Positions 41,885-51,155 of a stretch of 64,000 nucleotides of DNA are shown here, in pieces (positions within the stretch are counted from its first letter, which is position 1; the number at the start of each line of letters is the position of its first letter). A program made the position numbers and the translations under genes. The stretch covers positions 1 through 64,000 of the forward strand of contig DAOSOK010000015.1 in the NCBI GenBank assembly GCA_035373905.1. Reading direction: 5' to 3'. This DNA comes from Candidatus Ozemobacteraceae bacterium (GTDB lineage: Bacteria > Muiribacteriota > Ozemobacteria > Ozemobacterales > Ozemobacteraceae). The notes beneath the pieces are model-generated. The model ran no database searches, was not told where the DNA came from, and saw only the letters and a program-made list of their open reading frames with translations.

Positions 41885-44371
41885 ATGAGCGCACGAACGA
41901 ACAGGATGAAGGTGACAACGCTTCTGCTGGGGATTCTGCTGTCCATGGTCGGTCTTTCGATCGCTTCACCGGCAACCGCGGCCGGACAGCCGGAGGGCCT
42001 TGCTGCCGCCGAAGCCGCTTTTCTCAAACAACGGACGGTCGTACCCCGGGACCTGTACAGGCTCGCCCACGAGGCGTTCACCGAGGGCAGAATCGATGAA
42101 GCAAGGTTGTATGCGCTGCGCATTTTTTTCGACGGATTCCGGAGCAACAACCTGCTCGACCTGCTCGGCGGCATCGAGATCAAGGCCGGTCAGCCCCTGC
42201 TGGCGGGCGAATGGCTCAGGAAATCGCTCTGCCTGAATCAGGACGATCCCACGGCCCGCAAGCTCCTCGCACGCCTGCCCCCGACGCCGCGGGCGATCCC
42301 CGTCGACCCGGCGGCGCTCCAGGAACACTTCGCGCAGATCACCTCCAGACTGCCGCAGCTGCTGTCGCGCCTGAAAACGAAGAAGCTGCACTACGACAGC
42401 GTTCTCGACGAGATTGCCCGGGGCCAGTTTTACAAGGCTCTCGCCCTCGCGGAAGAGTATGAGAAGCGGCATCCCGGCGTCGACGGAACTGCACTGACGG
42501 CGCTGTGCGCGCTGTATCTGGGCCGCACGAAAGACGCGATTCAGCTGTATGAGCAGGGCCTGGCAAAGGTTCCCTGCCACCCGCTTCTTCTCTTCATCAA
42601 GGCGATGGTCTCCGACACGAACCCCGAAACGTCGGCAACGTCGCGGCCCCGGGCCTTGTATGACCTCGACCGCTGGAAGGAGGCGGAAAAGGCCGCAGAC
42701 CAGCTGACGCAGGGGTTCCCAAAATCGGCCGAGGGTCTGCTGGTGCGGGCGCGCATCGCGCTCGACCGCATGCAGCCGAGAAACGCCCAGGTGTTTCTCG
42801 ACCGCGCCGCTCAGCGCGATCCCGACCATCCGATGCTCGATCTGCTTCGCCTCGATCTCGCGCTGATGACCGGCGAGCCCGAAAAGGGCGGCGACATTCT
42901 GAAACGCGCGTTCCGGCGCGGCTACAATTTTCCGTCGGTCAATCTGAAGGCGGGCTTACTCGCCGCCGCGAACGCGCGGCCCGACGAGTCGAAAACGATC
43001 ATGGACGATGCGGCGAACAGCCTGCCCTTTCTCGACCGCGACGCCTGGTTTTTGTATGTCCAGCTCGCCATCATCACCAACAGAGTCCAGGACGCCCGCC
43101 GCGCGCTCGATATCTGGGCCGCGCGCCTGCCCCGCCGCAGTCTGGCCTGCTACATGGAGGCGCTATACTGTTTCAAAGTCAGCGACGTCGACAAGGGGCT
43201 CGAGTGGTTGAAAAAGGGCTTCGCCATGAACCCTGATCACGTCACCGTTCTCAACGCCCTCACGTCGATCCCGGCGCTGAGCCGCGATCCCGTTCTCGCC
43301 CAGCAGATCATGACCCGGCTGTCGGCGGCGGAGCAGGCGGCCCAGGAAAATCCCGCCCTGCCGCAACCCGATCTGCCGGAAGCTGAGGACGGGAAGCCCA
43401 CCCCCCTCCCGCCCGACCCGACGCAGGAACCATCTCCGGAGGAGAACTCGGCCGCCGGGCAGACGTCGGTCGATCCCTCTCCCGCTCCCTCTCCAGCGAT
43501 CGCTTCGCCTTCGAACCCGCCCACCCCCGCCCAGCCTGTGGCAGCGGTGATGCCGGATTTTCCGATGACTGGTCCTGCGGCGAACTCCGCGAGGTTCACG
43601 ATCAAATCCGCGGCCGGCACGGCTCCCAGTCTTCCGGGCATCATGCTGCAGACTCTCGAGATGACGATGAATCGTCTCGAATCGCGCCTCGGGCCGTTGA
43701 AAGCTCCCCTCGCGGTCCACCTGGTGCCCGTCTCGGCGATGGGGTCGAGCATCGCCCGCTTTTTCCCGGACAAAAACACCCTCGTCATTTCGGCTTTGTA
43801 TACCGACCTGGGCGCGGTTCGAAGCTGGATAGCCACCGAATACCCGACCGCCGACGAGGAAAATACGATGATCCTTTCGCAGGCTCTGCCCGGCTTTGAA
43901 CTCGCGCGGGAGCTTTCCCGGGCCCTTCTGTTCGGCAGGGCTCCGAAGGCATTCGCGCCGGAAAACCGCGCCATCTGGCTTCAGGCCGGCATTTCGGAGA
44001 TCCTCGGCGGAAGCGACGACGTCACGAAGTTCCTGCTCCAGACGGTGCAGGCGAGAATCGCCAGCGACGAGGCGCAGCTTGTCCAGCTGGACAAGGTCGA
44101 CGATCTGCTCGGCGACGCGTCGGCGTCGATCGCCGCCCGAGACACGGCGCGTGCCCAGGCGTATCTGACGGCCGCGTTTCTCGTGAAGAAAAAAACGGAT
44201 TTCACCCAGGGTATCGCCGCCGTCCTTGCGCTTCTCGAAAAACTGGGAAACGGCGTTCCGCTAGCGACGGCCCTGCAGGAGATTTTCCAGATGTCGCGCG
44301 ACCAGTTCGAGTCGGGCTGGAAGGAGTCGGCGTTCTGGAGTCTGCGTCAGGGCGTCCCATATGAATGGTGA
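41885..44371 (+). CDS. Secreted TPR protein with degenerate gluzincin-like C-terminal domain
   Basis: An 828-residue protein. The signal peptide ends near SIASPATAA. Residues about 40-480 are TPR-like repeats (EAFTEGRIDEARLYALRIFF; YLGRTKDAIQLYEQGLAKVP). A Pro/Glu/Ser linker spans residues 490-560. The last 250 residues resemble the peptidase MA-like fold: LARELSRALLFGR where HExxH is expected (Arg in place of both His) and AIWLQAGISEIL where WLxEGxAE is expected. All three metal ligands are therefore lost, and a binding rather than proteolytic role is likely. ATG 41885 was chosen for the Shine-Dalgarno AAGGAAACGAG; 41867 is possible. Confidence 0.75.
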   Translation: MSARTNRMKVTTLLLGILLSMVGLSIASPATAAGQPEGLAAAEAAFLKQRTVVPRDLYRLAHEAFTEGRIDEARLYALRIFFDGFRSNNLLDLLGGIEIKAGQPLLAGEWLRKSLCLNQDDPTARKLLARLPPTPRAIPVDPAALQEHFAQITSRLPQLLSRLKTKKLHYDSVLDEIARGQFYKALALAEEYEKRHPGVDGTALTALCALYLGRTKDAIQLYEQGLAKVPCHPLLLFIKAMVSDTNPETSATSRPRALYDLDRWKEAEKAADQLTQGFPKSAEGLLVRARIALDRMQPRNAQVFLDRAAQRDPDHPMLDLLRLDLALMTGEPEKGGDILKRAFRRGYNFPSVNLKAGLLAAANARPDESKTIMDDAANSLPFLDRDAWFLYVQLAIITNRVQDARRALDIWAARLPRRSLACYMEALYCFKVSDVDKGLEWLKKGFAMNPDHVTVLNALTSIPALSRDPVLAQQIMTRLSAAEQAAQENPALPQPDLPEAEDGKPTPLPPDPTQEPSPEENSAAGQTSVDPSPAPSPAIASPSNPPTPAQPVAAVMPDFPMTGPAANSARFTIKSAAGTAPSLPGIMLQTLEMTMNRLESRLGPLKAPLAVHLVPVSAMGSSIARFFPDKNTLVISALYTDLGAVRSWIATEYPTADEENTMILSQALPGFELARELSRALLFGRAPKAFAPENRAIWLQAGISEILGGSDDVTKFLLQTVQARIASDEAQLVQLDKVDDLLGDASASIAARDTARAQAYLTAAFLVKKKTDFTQGIAAVLALLEKLGNGVPLATALQEIFQMSRDQFESGWKESAFWSLRQGVPYEW

Positions 44372-44374
44372 ACG

Positions 44375-45001
44375 CTATGGAACGGCGAGAAACGCCTCGT
44401 AACTCGCCGCCGCCAGGGCGGGGTTGAGTTTTTTCTCCTCGCCGAGCGTCCGGCTCGGCGCCGGGCCGTAATCGTGGCCCGGGCAGACGACGAGGCCGTC
44501 GGGAAGTCGTTTGATCCGCTCCAGACTTTTGTACAGCGCCCGTGCGTCGCCGCCCTCGAGGTCGGTTCGGCCGCAGTTGCCGACGAACAGGGTGTCGCCG
44601 GTGATCAGCCAACGGTCGTCCACGATCAGGCAGATGCCCCCCGGTGCATGGCCGGGCGTGTGGATGATGTCGACGGTTCCTTTACCGCCCCAGTCCAGCG
44701 ATGCGCCGTCGGCCGCATACGCATCCAGACGTATATCGCCATGAATATATCGTTCAGACTCTTTGTGCGCGATCACTTTCGCGCCCGTCCTGGCTTTCAC
44801 GGCTGCGGCGGCGTTGATGTGGTCGAAATGGTGATGCGTCAAGACGATGCACGACAGATCGAGCCTGCGGGCTTTCACCGCGGTCGCAATCTTTTCTGCG
44901 TCGAATGCCGGATCGATGACGATCCCTCTTCCGCCGTCCTCGTCGCCGATCAGATAACAGAAATTCCCCATGGGCCCCACCCGGACCGTTTCGAGAAACA
45001 T
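44375..45001 (-). CDS. Glyoxalase II-like metallo-beta-lactamase hydrolase
   Basis: A 208-residue protein. THHHFDHINAAA is the metal motif, HTPGHAPGGICLIVDDRWLI and GDTLFVGNCGRTDLEGGD supply the later His and bridging Asp, and VCPGHDYGP the last His. The length fits hydroxyacylglutathione hydrolase-like proteins that cleave thioesters. The physiological substrate is unknown. It ends 3 nt from the convergent TPR gene. Confidence 0.93.
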   Translation of the reverse strand: MFLETVRVGPMGNFCYLIGDEDGGRGIVIDPAFDAEKIATAVKARRLDLSCIVLTHHHFDHINAAAAVKARTGAKVIAHKESERYIHGDIRLDAYAADGASLDWGGKGTVDIIHTPGHAPGGICLIVDDRWLITGDTLFVGNCGRTDLEGGDARALYKSLERIKRLPDGLVVCPGHDYGPAPSRTLGEEKKLNPALAAASYEAFLAVP

Positions 45002-45055
45002 CTCCCGCTCCTCCTTCGCCCTCGCCGCTTCCGAAGCGTTTGCGGTATCGTAGCA

Positions 45056-45086
45056 TAAAAATCCCCGCCCGGCAGTGCCGGGCGGG
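45056..45086 (-). terminator. Terminator of the giant secreted-protein gene
   Basis: On the minus strand CCCGCCCGGC (45086-45077) pairs with GCCGGGCGGG (45073-45064) and runs into GATTTTT. It also separates the gene from the MBL gene downstream on the same strand. Confidence 0.85.
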
Positions 45087-45109
45087 AGAGAAATGGTGTA
45101 TAGACGTCG

Positions 45110-48100
45110 TTACTTTTTCCTGCTCGATTCCTCGATGGTCCGGACGTCGATCATGCCGGGTTGCGAAACGGTGAAGGGTACCAGAATTTTCACCTTGTGC
45201 CCGGCCCCGTCGACCGTTTCCGCGGTGATGACGTAGGTGTTTCCGGAAAGGCCGCGGCGGAAGATCGACTCGACGGACCCCGCACCGGCGACGGGGGTGT
45301 CGGGGTGCGGAATGGAGATCGAGACGGCGGTCTTTCCCGCATTCGCATTGTCGAACCCTTCGCCGACGACCCGCAGGCGAGAATCCGGGCAGACGGACAG
45401 CGGAATCGCCCCGGCCTGGACCGGAACTGAGATCGAGTATCCGGCGGGCCGTCCGGCGAACGTTCCGAGATCGTAGATCTCGGTCAGCGAAGCCACCGGG
45501 AAGGTCGGCGTCGTCGTCGCAACGGTCGCCTCGAACAGAGTGCTTCCGGCCTGTTTGAGGTTGGACACCTTGACGGATCTTGCAACGAGTCTCGTGGCGG
45601 TATCCCGGTATCCGCCCTTCACTTCGATCATCACGTCGAGGTTCATGTCGTCGCTGACGATCAGCCGGATATTCGGCGGTTCGTTATCGGCGATCACCGT
45701 CGTGCCGGTCGCAACGCCGGCCGACTGGGGATTCCCGGAGCCGTCGCGAATCGTCGCGATCGGCAGACCGTCGCCGTCGAAATTCGGAGCGCCAGCAGGA
45801 TCATCGTACAGAGCCCAGTGCTGAACGAACTGGTTCTGGTTGAAGCAGGGAGAATAGAGCGTATTGGCGTTGATCAGGTTGCCGACGGGATCGTTCCGGA
45901 GCTGAACCAGGCCGGGGAATGTCGACAACTGCATGGACCAGCTCGACAGATCGACGGCCGCGGTCTTGTATGCCCATGAACGCCCTCCCTGGCTCGTCAT
46001 CGCCAGGCCTGACGGGAGCGTGTAGGGCCCTGCTGTATTCCAGCCGGTGTAATCGATATCGAGGCCCCCCTCATTCGCGATGTTCAGCGACGGATCCGCG
46101 CCTGCTTCCAACACGTAGCGCACTTGAGGATGCCGCCCGCGCTTCCAGTAGTCGTGGGGGTTGTTATCGACCAGCCGGACCCTGATCGCAGAGCTCGGGG
46201 ACGGATCGCCCGACGCGCCCTGGGCAGGCGGGACGAACTCGGTGACGGCCGGGCCTTCCTTGTCCATGATCCGCAGATACACGCGCTGGTTGAAGTTGGT
46301 GCTGTAACTGCGCTCGTGCTGGTCCTCGACCTTGCTGCAGTTGTAACTATTCGTCAGGATATTCGTGTTGTAATTCTTGACCGTGACCTGGCTCCACTGC
46401 GCCACCGGATACTTCAGGGCCACGCGCACCTCATACTTGTCCCTGACGTCCGTGTCATCCATGCCGCCGTCGAGCGGCACCGGCAGATACATCCACGGCG
46501 TTTCGATCGTGAACTTGAACTTGCGCTGGTTCGGAAGCCGGTTGGTGAAATCCGGCGTCACGACGACACTGCAGGCGCCGGGGTCGAAAAGGCCTCTTCG
46601 GGTCGTTCCGATGCCGTCGAGCGTGCCGGAGGCGATCTCCGTGAACCCCTGGTGGGGCGGCGTCGCGCCCTCGTAGAGCATGTGATCGGAATTGGCGAGG
46701 GGAACCGTCTGGGTATACGGAGAGGTAGTCCCGTCCGGGTTCAAGATGGAGCTACGAATATATATTCCATACTTTATTCCGGCGAGGTCCTGTTTGAACT
46801 CGGCGTTCGACAGAACGGTCCCCCGGGAAACGTCATACTGCATCCCCGAACCGTACATGCTGACGCGATAATGGTTGTCCGTCTGCGCGACCCCGAACGG
46901 CCACGGCATGACGCCTCCCATCTGAGAAAAATTGGTCGTCTGGGGGGCCGGGATTTCGGAAAGGAACAGCATGTCGCCGATGACGCGCAGTTTGATCCTG
47001 CGACCCTGGTCGGCTTTCGGCGCGCCGCTCGTCCAGCCGCTCGTCAGGTCCGAATACGCCTGAACGTTGGTGACGACCACCGGATGCTCGGGGGTGGGAT
47101 CGCGTTGCGTATCCACCGTTATCCGAAGCGGCGCGCCCCACTTGTCGTGGCGGGTGCCGTCGTAATACATGCCGCCGCGTGAGTTGCTCCAGGCGAACTT
47201 CTCCACGATGGGGGTGCCCCACCAGGAATACGAAGGATATGGCATCTGCGTGAAATCCTGGCACTTGAACTGGATGCCGAGATAGACGGTGAACGTCGCG
47301 ACCCGACGGCCGCGGAGGTCGGTGTCCTTGAAAACGTAGTTCCAGTTCGGGGTCGTCAGGAGGTTCCCGCCGTTGACGACGCTCGAGTCGATGACCAGTT
47401 TCGGATCTGCGGACGGATCGGTATCGTTGAACGCGTCGTCGAGAATGACGTAGCGGAACTTGACCGTCGCGGGATCGATGAGGCCCGCAGGGTCGGAATA
47501 CCCGCCGGTGAAATAGACCGGCGTATTCGGCTGGACGACGACGCCGCCGTTGTTCGCGACGATCGTCGGCGCGATCGTTCCGTCGACGAAGGGCGGGGCA
47601 CCGATGTTGACGATCGCGAAGTCGAGAATCGGGGAACTGGCTTCCGACACGAGCTGGAAGTTGTCGTACCGCTGGCCGCGGCAGCCGCAGTTGATGTTAT
47701 ACACCATCTGCGAATAGACTGAGTTTCCGATGAAGAACCCGGCCGTGTTCAGCCATTCGCTGGTGGGATTGCTGCCGATCCAGTAGGTACGTGAGATGCC
47801 GTAGGATGTCGAACGGTTGTACTGGTATTTCCACCAGAGATTGTATCCCGAGACCGGCGGAACCCACGGATTGTTTGAGGCAACGATGCGGGGGCTGACA
47901 TAGGCGCCATATTTTCTCGAGAGAAAATACAGATCTCCCTGGCCCGCCGCCCATTCGTCGTTTCCGACGACGCCGAAGTAATCGGCCGTGGCGTAGGAGG
48001 TATTCTTCACCTCGACTCCGAGAATGTGACCGCTGTTTCTGCGAACGGGTGTCGTAGACCCGTTGAAGCCGCGATACGGTTCTCCCGGATTTCCCACCCA

Positions 48101-49720
48101 GATAAACACCGAGTTTCCAGCCCCGCCGTCCCAGCCGAACTGGTTGTATTCGCCGTATACGTCAGGGTCCTGGTGCCAGATGTTGCCGACCCGCACATGC
48201 ACGATTTCGCCCGGGATCATTCTCGACGGCGAAGCCGACGGATCGCGTTCGATGGCCATTTCCTGATAGGTGAATTCATCGTTCGCCGTTTTTCCGGACA
48301 GCGGAAACCGGTGAGCGATAACGTAGTCCAGTACATAATCGCTGTTGATCGCGGAACCGTTGTTCCGGTCGATGAGATAGTCGGCGCGGTATCCGAAATA
48401 GCCTTTTCCGTCGTTATCCACGTGGTCGGGAACGTTGTTGCGATTGTTGTCGGTTATTTCGAGCATGTCGACCGCGTTCTGATTGATTTTGTATACCGGT
48501 TCGTATACGATGAGTTCGCTTCCGGAAAGGGCGTTGCGGCACGACAGACCGTACAGGCCGACGGCGTTGTGACCGAGCACCAACGGATTCGGATTGACCC
48601 GAATCGTGTTGAGAACGGCTCCGTTGGGGGCGCCGTCCCGGATCTCGACCATCTGACCGGCCGCATCCTCGACGTCGTAATACAAATGGGACAGCGATGT
48701 GTTCGTGTTGACGTTATTGGCGACGAAGGTATTGCCGTGGTTGTAATAACTCCGATAGTAGAGCAATGTGTCGGCATAGGCGTTGCCGAGATCCATGCCG
48801 ACGTCGAAAATTTGGGTCATCTGATTCGGATCGTTCGTCAGGTAGTTCGTCGACTTCGCCTTCTTGACCCGGTTGTTGTCGAGCAGGTAGTTGATGCCCC
48901 AGCTCCCGTTCGTGCGGCTGGTGTCCCAGACGTGCTGAAGGGAGTAGCTCCGGGTGGGGTGGTAGACGAGCAGGTCCGACGTATCCGACGTTGCATTCAC
49001 GCTGATGGACTGAGCCGACCCGCGATCGCCTGACTCGGTCACGTTTTGCCAGCGGTTGCGTTGCGGGCTTGGAGAGGAATAGGCGGAGAACCAAGAATCG
49101 AAAATGATGCCGTACCAGGACCAATCATTCGTGATCTTGTATCCGGCCTCGACCAGGGCGTTGTTTTTGAACTCCAGCTTGATGATGACGGGACCGAAAT
49201 AGTAGAACAGATTGGAAATATACACATAAACGCGCATTTCATCTTTATTTCGGCCCATATACTGGCTGACTGCGATGTCGAACTTGTTGTTGTCGGGATT
49301 GTAGGCCGTAAAGTAATCGTCGACGGCCCAGAGAAGTCTCGAAGCGCCGCGGTACAGCTCATACCGCGTCGCACCGCCCAGCGATTTCACGCGCAACGTA
49401 ATGATGGCGTTGGGATCGCCGGGATACTCGCCGACTCCGAGAGGATCTCCGAGGGGGGTTTTGTTCGAAGTGCGTTCCCCCCAGCCTGCCGTCGGCAGGA
49501 CGGCGACGCGCTTCGCCTTCGGCGCCAGGAAAATGACGGATTTGTCGGGATTGAACACCGTTTCGATATTCGTGGACGGATCGACCTGGAGAATGAAAAC
49601 CTTCCCGTTCCGGTTTTCCTTGTAAAAATTGGTTGCACCGACGGCGATGCACACCGGCAGCAGAACAAGCAGCAGAAGAACGAACCAGTGCGGGCAACGG
49701 ACCATGCTTCGATACGTCAT
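45110..49720 (-). CDS. Giant secreted protein, 1536 residues, unknown family
   Basis: The signal peptide is HWFVLLLLVLLPVCIAVGA after MTYRSMVRCP. The mature part is rich in Asn, Tyr, Thr and Gly with beta-type patterning and almost no coiled coil, as in surface or extracellular proteins. It has calcium-loop-like acidic motifs: DNNRNNVPDHVDNDGKGYFG near residue 430 resembles thrombospondin type 3, and NFDGDGLP is near residue 1395. Four Cys occur in a short stretch around residue 680 (INCGCRGQRY). I do not recognise a domain. ATG 49720 has AAGGAG 6 nt upstream. It is followed by a terminator and preceded by the Skp-like gene, with the prepilin genes beyond; a role with the pilin system is inferred. 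Confidence 0.8.
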   Translation of the reverse strand: MTYRSMVRCPHWFVLLLLVLLPVCIAVGATNFYKENRNGKVFILQVDPSTNIETVFNPDKSVIFLAPKAKRVAVLPTAGWGERTSNKTPLGDPLGVGEYPGDPNAIITLRVKSLGGATRYELYRGASRLLWAVDDYFTAYNPDNNKFDIAVSQYMGRNKDEMRVYVYISNLFYYFGPVIIKLEFKNNALVEAGYKITNDWSWYGIIFDSWFSAYSSPSPQRNRWQNVTESGDRGSAQSISVNATSDTSDLLVYHPTRSYSLQHVWDTSRTNGSWGINYLLDNNRVKKAKSTNYLTNDPNQMTQIFDVGMDLGNAYADTLLYYRSYYNHGNTFVANNVNTNTSLSHLYYDVEDAAGQMVEIRDGAPNGAVLNTIRVNPNPLVLGHNAVGLYGLSCRNALSGSELIVYEPVYKINQNAVDMLEITDNNRNNVPDHVDNDGKGYFGYRADYLIDRNNGSAINSDYVLDYVIAHRFPLSGKTANDEFTYQEMAIERDPSASPSRMIPGEIVHVRVGNIWHQDPDVYGEYNQFGWDGGAGNSVFIWVGNPGEPYRGFNGSTTPVRRNSGHILGVEVKNTSYATADYFGVVGNDEWAAGQGDLYFLSRKYGAYVSPRIVASNNPWVPPVSGYNLWWKYQYNRSTSYGISRTYWIGSNPTSEWLNTAGFFIGNSVYSQMVYNINCGCRGQRYDNFQLVSEASSPILDFAIVNIGAPPFVDGTIAPTIVANNGGVVVQPNTPVYFTGGYSDPAGLIDPATVKFRYVILDDAFNDTDPSADPKLVIDSSVVNGGNLLTTPNWNYVFKDTDLRGRRVATFTVYLGIQFKCQDFTQMPYPSYSWWGTPIVEKFAWSNSRGGMYYDGTRHDKWGAPLRITVDTQRDPTPEHPVVVTNVQAYSDLTSGWTSGAPKADQGRRIKLRVIGDMLFLSEIPAPQTTNFSQMGGVMPWPFGVAQTDNHYRVSMYGSGMQYDVSRGTVLSNAEFKQDLAGIKYGIYIRSSILNPDGTTSPYTQTVPLANSDHMLYEGATPPHQGFTEIASGTLDGIGTTRRGLFDPGACSVVVTPDFTNRLPNQRKFKFTIETPWMYLPVPLDGGMDDTDVRDKYEVRVALKYPVAQWSQVTVKNYNTNILTNSYNCSKVEDQHERSYSTNFNQRVYLRIMDKEGPAVTEFVPPAQGASGDPSPSSAIRVRLVDNNPHDYWKRGRHPQVRYVLEAGADPSLNIANEGGLDIDYTGWNTAGPYTLPSGLAMTSQGGRSWAYKTAAVDLSSWSMQLSTFPGLVQLRNDPVGNLINANTLYSPCFNQNQFVQHWALYDDPAGAPNFDGDGLPIATIRDGSGNPQSAGVATGTTVIADNEPPNIRLIVSDDMNLDVMIEVKGGYRDTATRLVARSVKVSNLKQAGSTLFEATVATTTPTFPVASLTEIYDLGTFAGRPAGYSISVPVQAGAIPLSVCPDSRLRVVGEGFDNANAGKTAVSISIPHPDTPVAGAGSVESIFRRGLSGNTYVITAETVDGAGHKVKILVPFTVSQPGMIDVRTIEESSRKK

Positions 49721-49751
49721 ACAGCGCTCCTTGATCATCCAGGATCAGGAA

Positions 49752-50795
49752 TCAGCGGCCGAGCCGCTCGCGAAGAAGGTTCATGATGGCGTTCCGCTCG
49801 GCGGCCCTCGTCTTGTAGAGGTCGAGCAGGCGGGCAACGGCATCGGACGTGAGATCGACCGATGTGACGTTGATGCTTCCGGAGAGAACGTGGCGCGTCG
49901 CACCCAGAGACAGGAAAGCGCCGGAAAAGGCCTGGCGGTTGTCGTAAAACTCGCTCACCAGCGATTTGAGCATCGCCGGATCCGTGACGCTCTCGAAATG
50001 CCCGCCGCAGACGAGTCCGGGCCTCTGCTTCGGGCGCTTTCCCTCGAATGGCATAGGGGTGGATCCCGAAGCCTGGATCAGCGCTTCGATATCGCTCAGC
50101 GAGCGGATGTTCCAGCGTTCGAGGATACCGACGGAACCGGGGTCCGGTGGCTGGGGCAGTCCCTCCGTGCCGGGTTTGAAATCCCCCGTCGATGTGTTCA
50201 GCACGATCGCGGCGCCGCGCGCCTGTGCGCTCGCCTGGACGGCCCAGAGGACCTCCGTCATGATGCGTTCGAGGTTTTGCCGGGGGATGTCGCCGAGCAG
50301 TTTTTCCGGAAATCCGCCGAGAACCCGTTCTGCCAGCGGTGCCAGTAGCTTCCTGTACTCCTCGTTCATCCTCGTCAGTTTGTCGAACTCGGGCCTGGCG
50401 ACTTTTTTTCCTTCCTGCATCTCGGGCTGATTCCGCATCAGTTCCTCATTCACCCGCCGGACCTGGGCCTCGATGGCTTCTTCCATGGCTTTGATGCGGC
50501 GCTGCTCGTCGCGCGTTTCCTTCCATGCCTCGATTCCGGTCGATGTGCCGGGAACACCGACCTGGGAAACGAACTTCCCCGAACGATAGTCAAAATTGCG
50601 CATCGCCGGATGGAATGTGATGACCGCGGCGAGATCGACGGCTCCGGCCACAAGGGCCTGGCCGTTCTGCGCCGGCGCCGGGGCCGGGGGGGCGGAAAAA
50701 CCTATCGGTGGACACGCGACCGTCAGCATGGCGAGAAGAAAATACGCCATCCTGGTTCCGCCCGTCGTGCCGTGTATCCTGCGTGGAAACTTCAT
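49752..50795 (-). CDS. Skp/OmpH-like periplasmic protein
   Basis: A 347-residue protein. A signal peptide (AYFLLAMLTVACPPIGFSA) is followed by VDLAAVITFHPAMRNFDY, like the N-terminus of OmpH/Skp chaperones. A long helical region (EQRRIKAMEEAIEAQVRRVN, then EELMRNQPEM) and VLWAVQASAQARGAAIVLNT, matching the family's last strand, follow. A C-terminal extension of about 100 residues is atypical. Skp chaperones carry outer-membrane proteins across the periplasm. The giant secreted gene follows in the same direction, 31 nt downstream, so it may be a dedicated chaperone for it. Confidence 0.6.
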   Translation of the reverse strand: MKFPRRIHGTTGGTRMAYFLLAMLTVACPPIGFSAPPAPAPAQNGQALVAGAVDLAAVITFHPAMRNFDYRSGKFVSQVGVPGTSTGIEAWKETRDEQRRIKAMEEAIEAQVRRVNEELMRNQPEMQEGKKVARPEFDKLTRMNEEYRKLLAPLAERVLGGFPEKLLGDIPRQNLERIMTEVLWAVQASAQARGAAIVLNTSTGDFKPGTEGLPQPPDPGSVGILERWNIRSLSDIEALIQASGSTPMPFEGKRPKQRPGLVCGGHFESVTDPAMLKSLVSEFYDNRQAFSGAFLSLGATRHVLSGSINVTSVDLTSDAVARLLDLYKTRAAERNAIMNLLRERLGR

Positions 50796-51119
50796 CGTTC
50801 TCTTTCCTCTCGAGGTGGCTTCATGGTCATCCGACCAGTTCGGTATTTCGAAAAAAATCATCCTGTACAATTATACAGCAATTCTCGGGCCTGGAGAGAA
50901 TACTCTCCGGGGGGCGACGCAGTGGGGACCAGGCGGTATGTCACGGAGGCGAGCCCGGGAATACGGTCTCTGCGGAGTAAAATGGTTTTTACGCAATTTC
51001 AAAAGTTTTTACATTCCTGAGTCTTGCTTTTAGAGCCTCCTGCGTAACAAAAGACCATCGAGTGTTCTCGTTCGTGCCGAGGCTGTCGAAGCACAAGAGC
51101 CTCTCGCCCTTCGACAAGT
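50796..51119. other. Gene-free 324 bp with operator-like sites and a repeat
   Basis: Contains the promoter/operator region of the Skp-like gene (50863-50908) and most of a full dispersed repeat (51039-51155). The 130 bp between them show nothing recognisable. Confidence 0.6.
50863..50908 (-). promoter_or_regulatory. Promoter with two palindromes, one LexA-like
   Basis: CTGTACAATTATACAG (50863-50878) fits CTGT-N8-ACAG and contains a minus-strand TATAAT (50875-50870). GGAGAG-AATA-CTCTCC (50893-50908) covers the -35 position, where no good hexamer exists. The leader to the Skp-like start would be about 68 nt. Confidence 0.45.
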
Positions 51120-51155
51120 TCAAGGCGAACGGAAGATCTTCATTCTGCAGGACTC
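51039..51155. repeat. Dispersed palindromic repeat, full copy 2 (117 bp)
   Basis: From CCTGCGTAACAAAAGACCAT to TTCATTCTGCAGGACTC, exactly as long as copy 1 at 19051-19167 and collinear with it. Its last 36 bp are read by the small secreted-protein gene as its C-terminus and stop codon. Confidence 0.88.
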
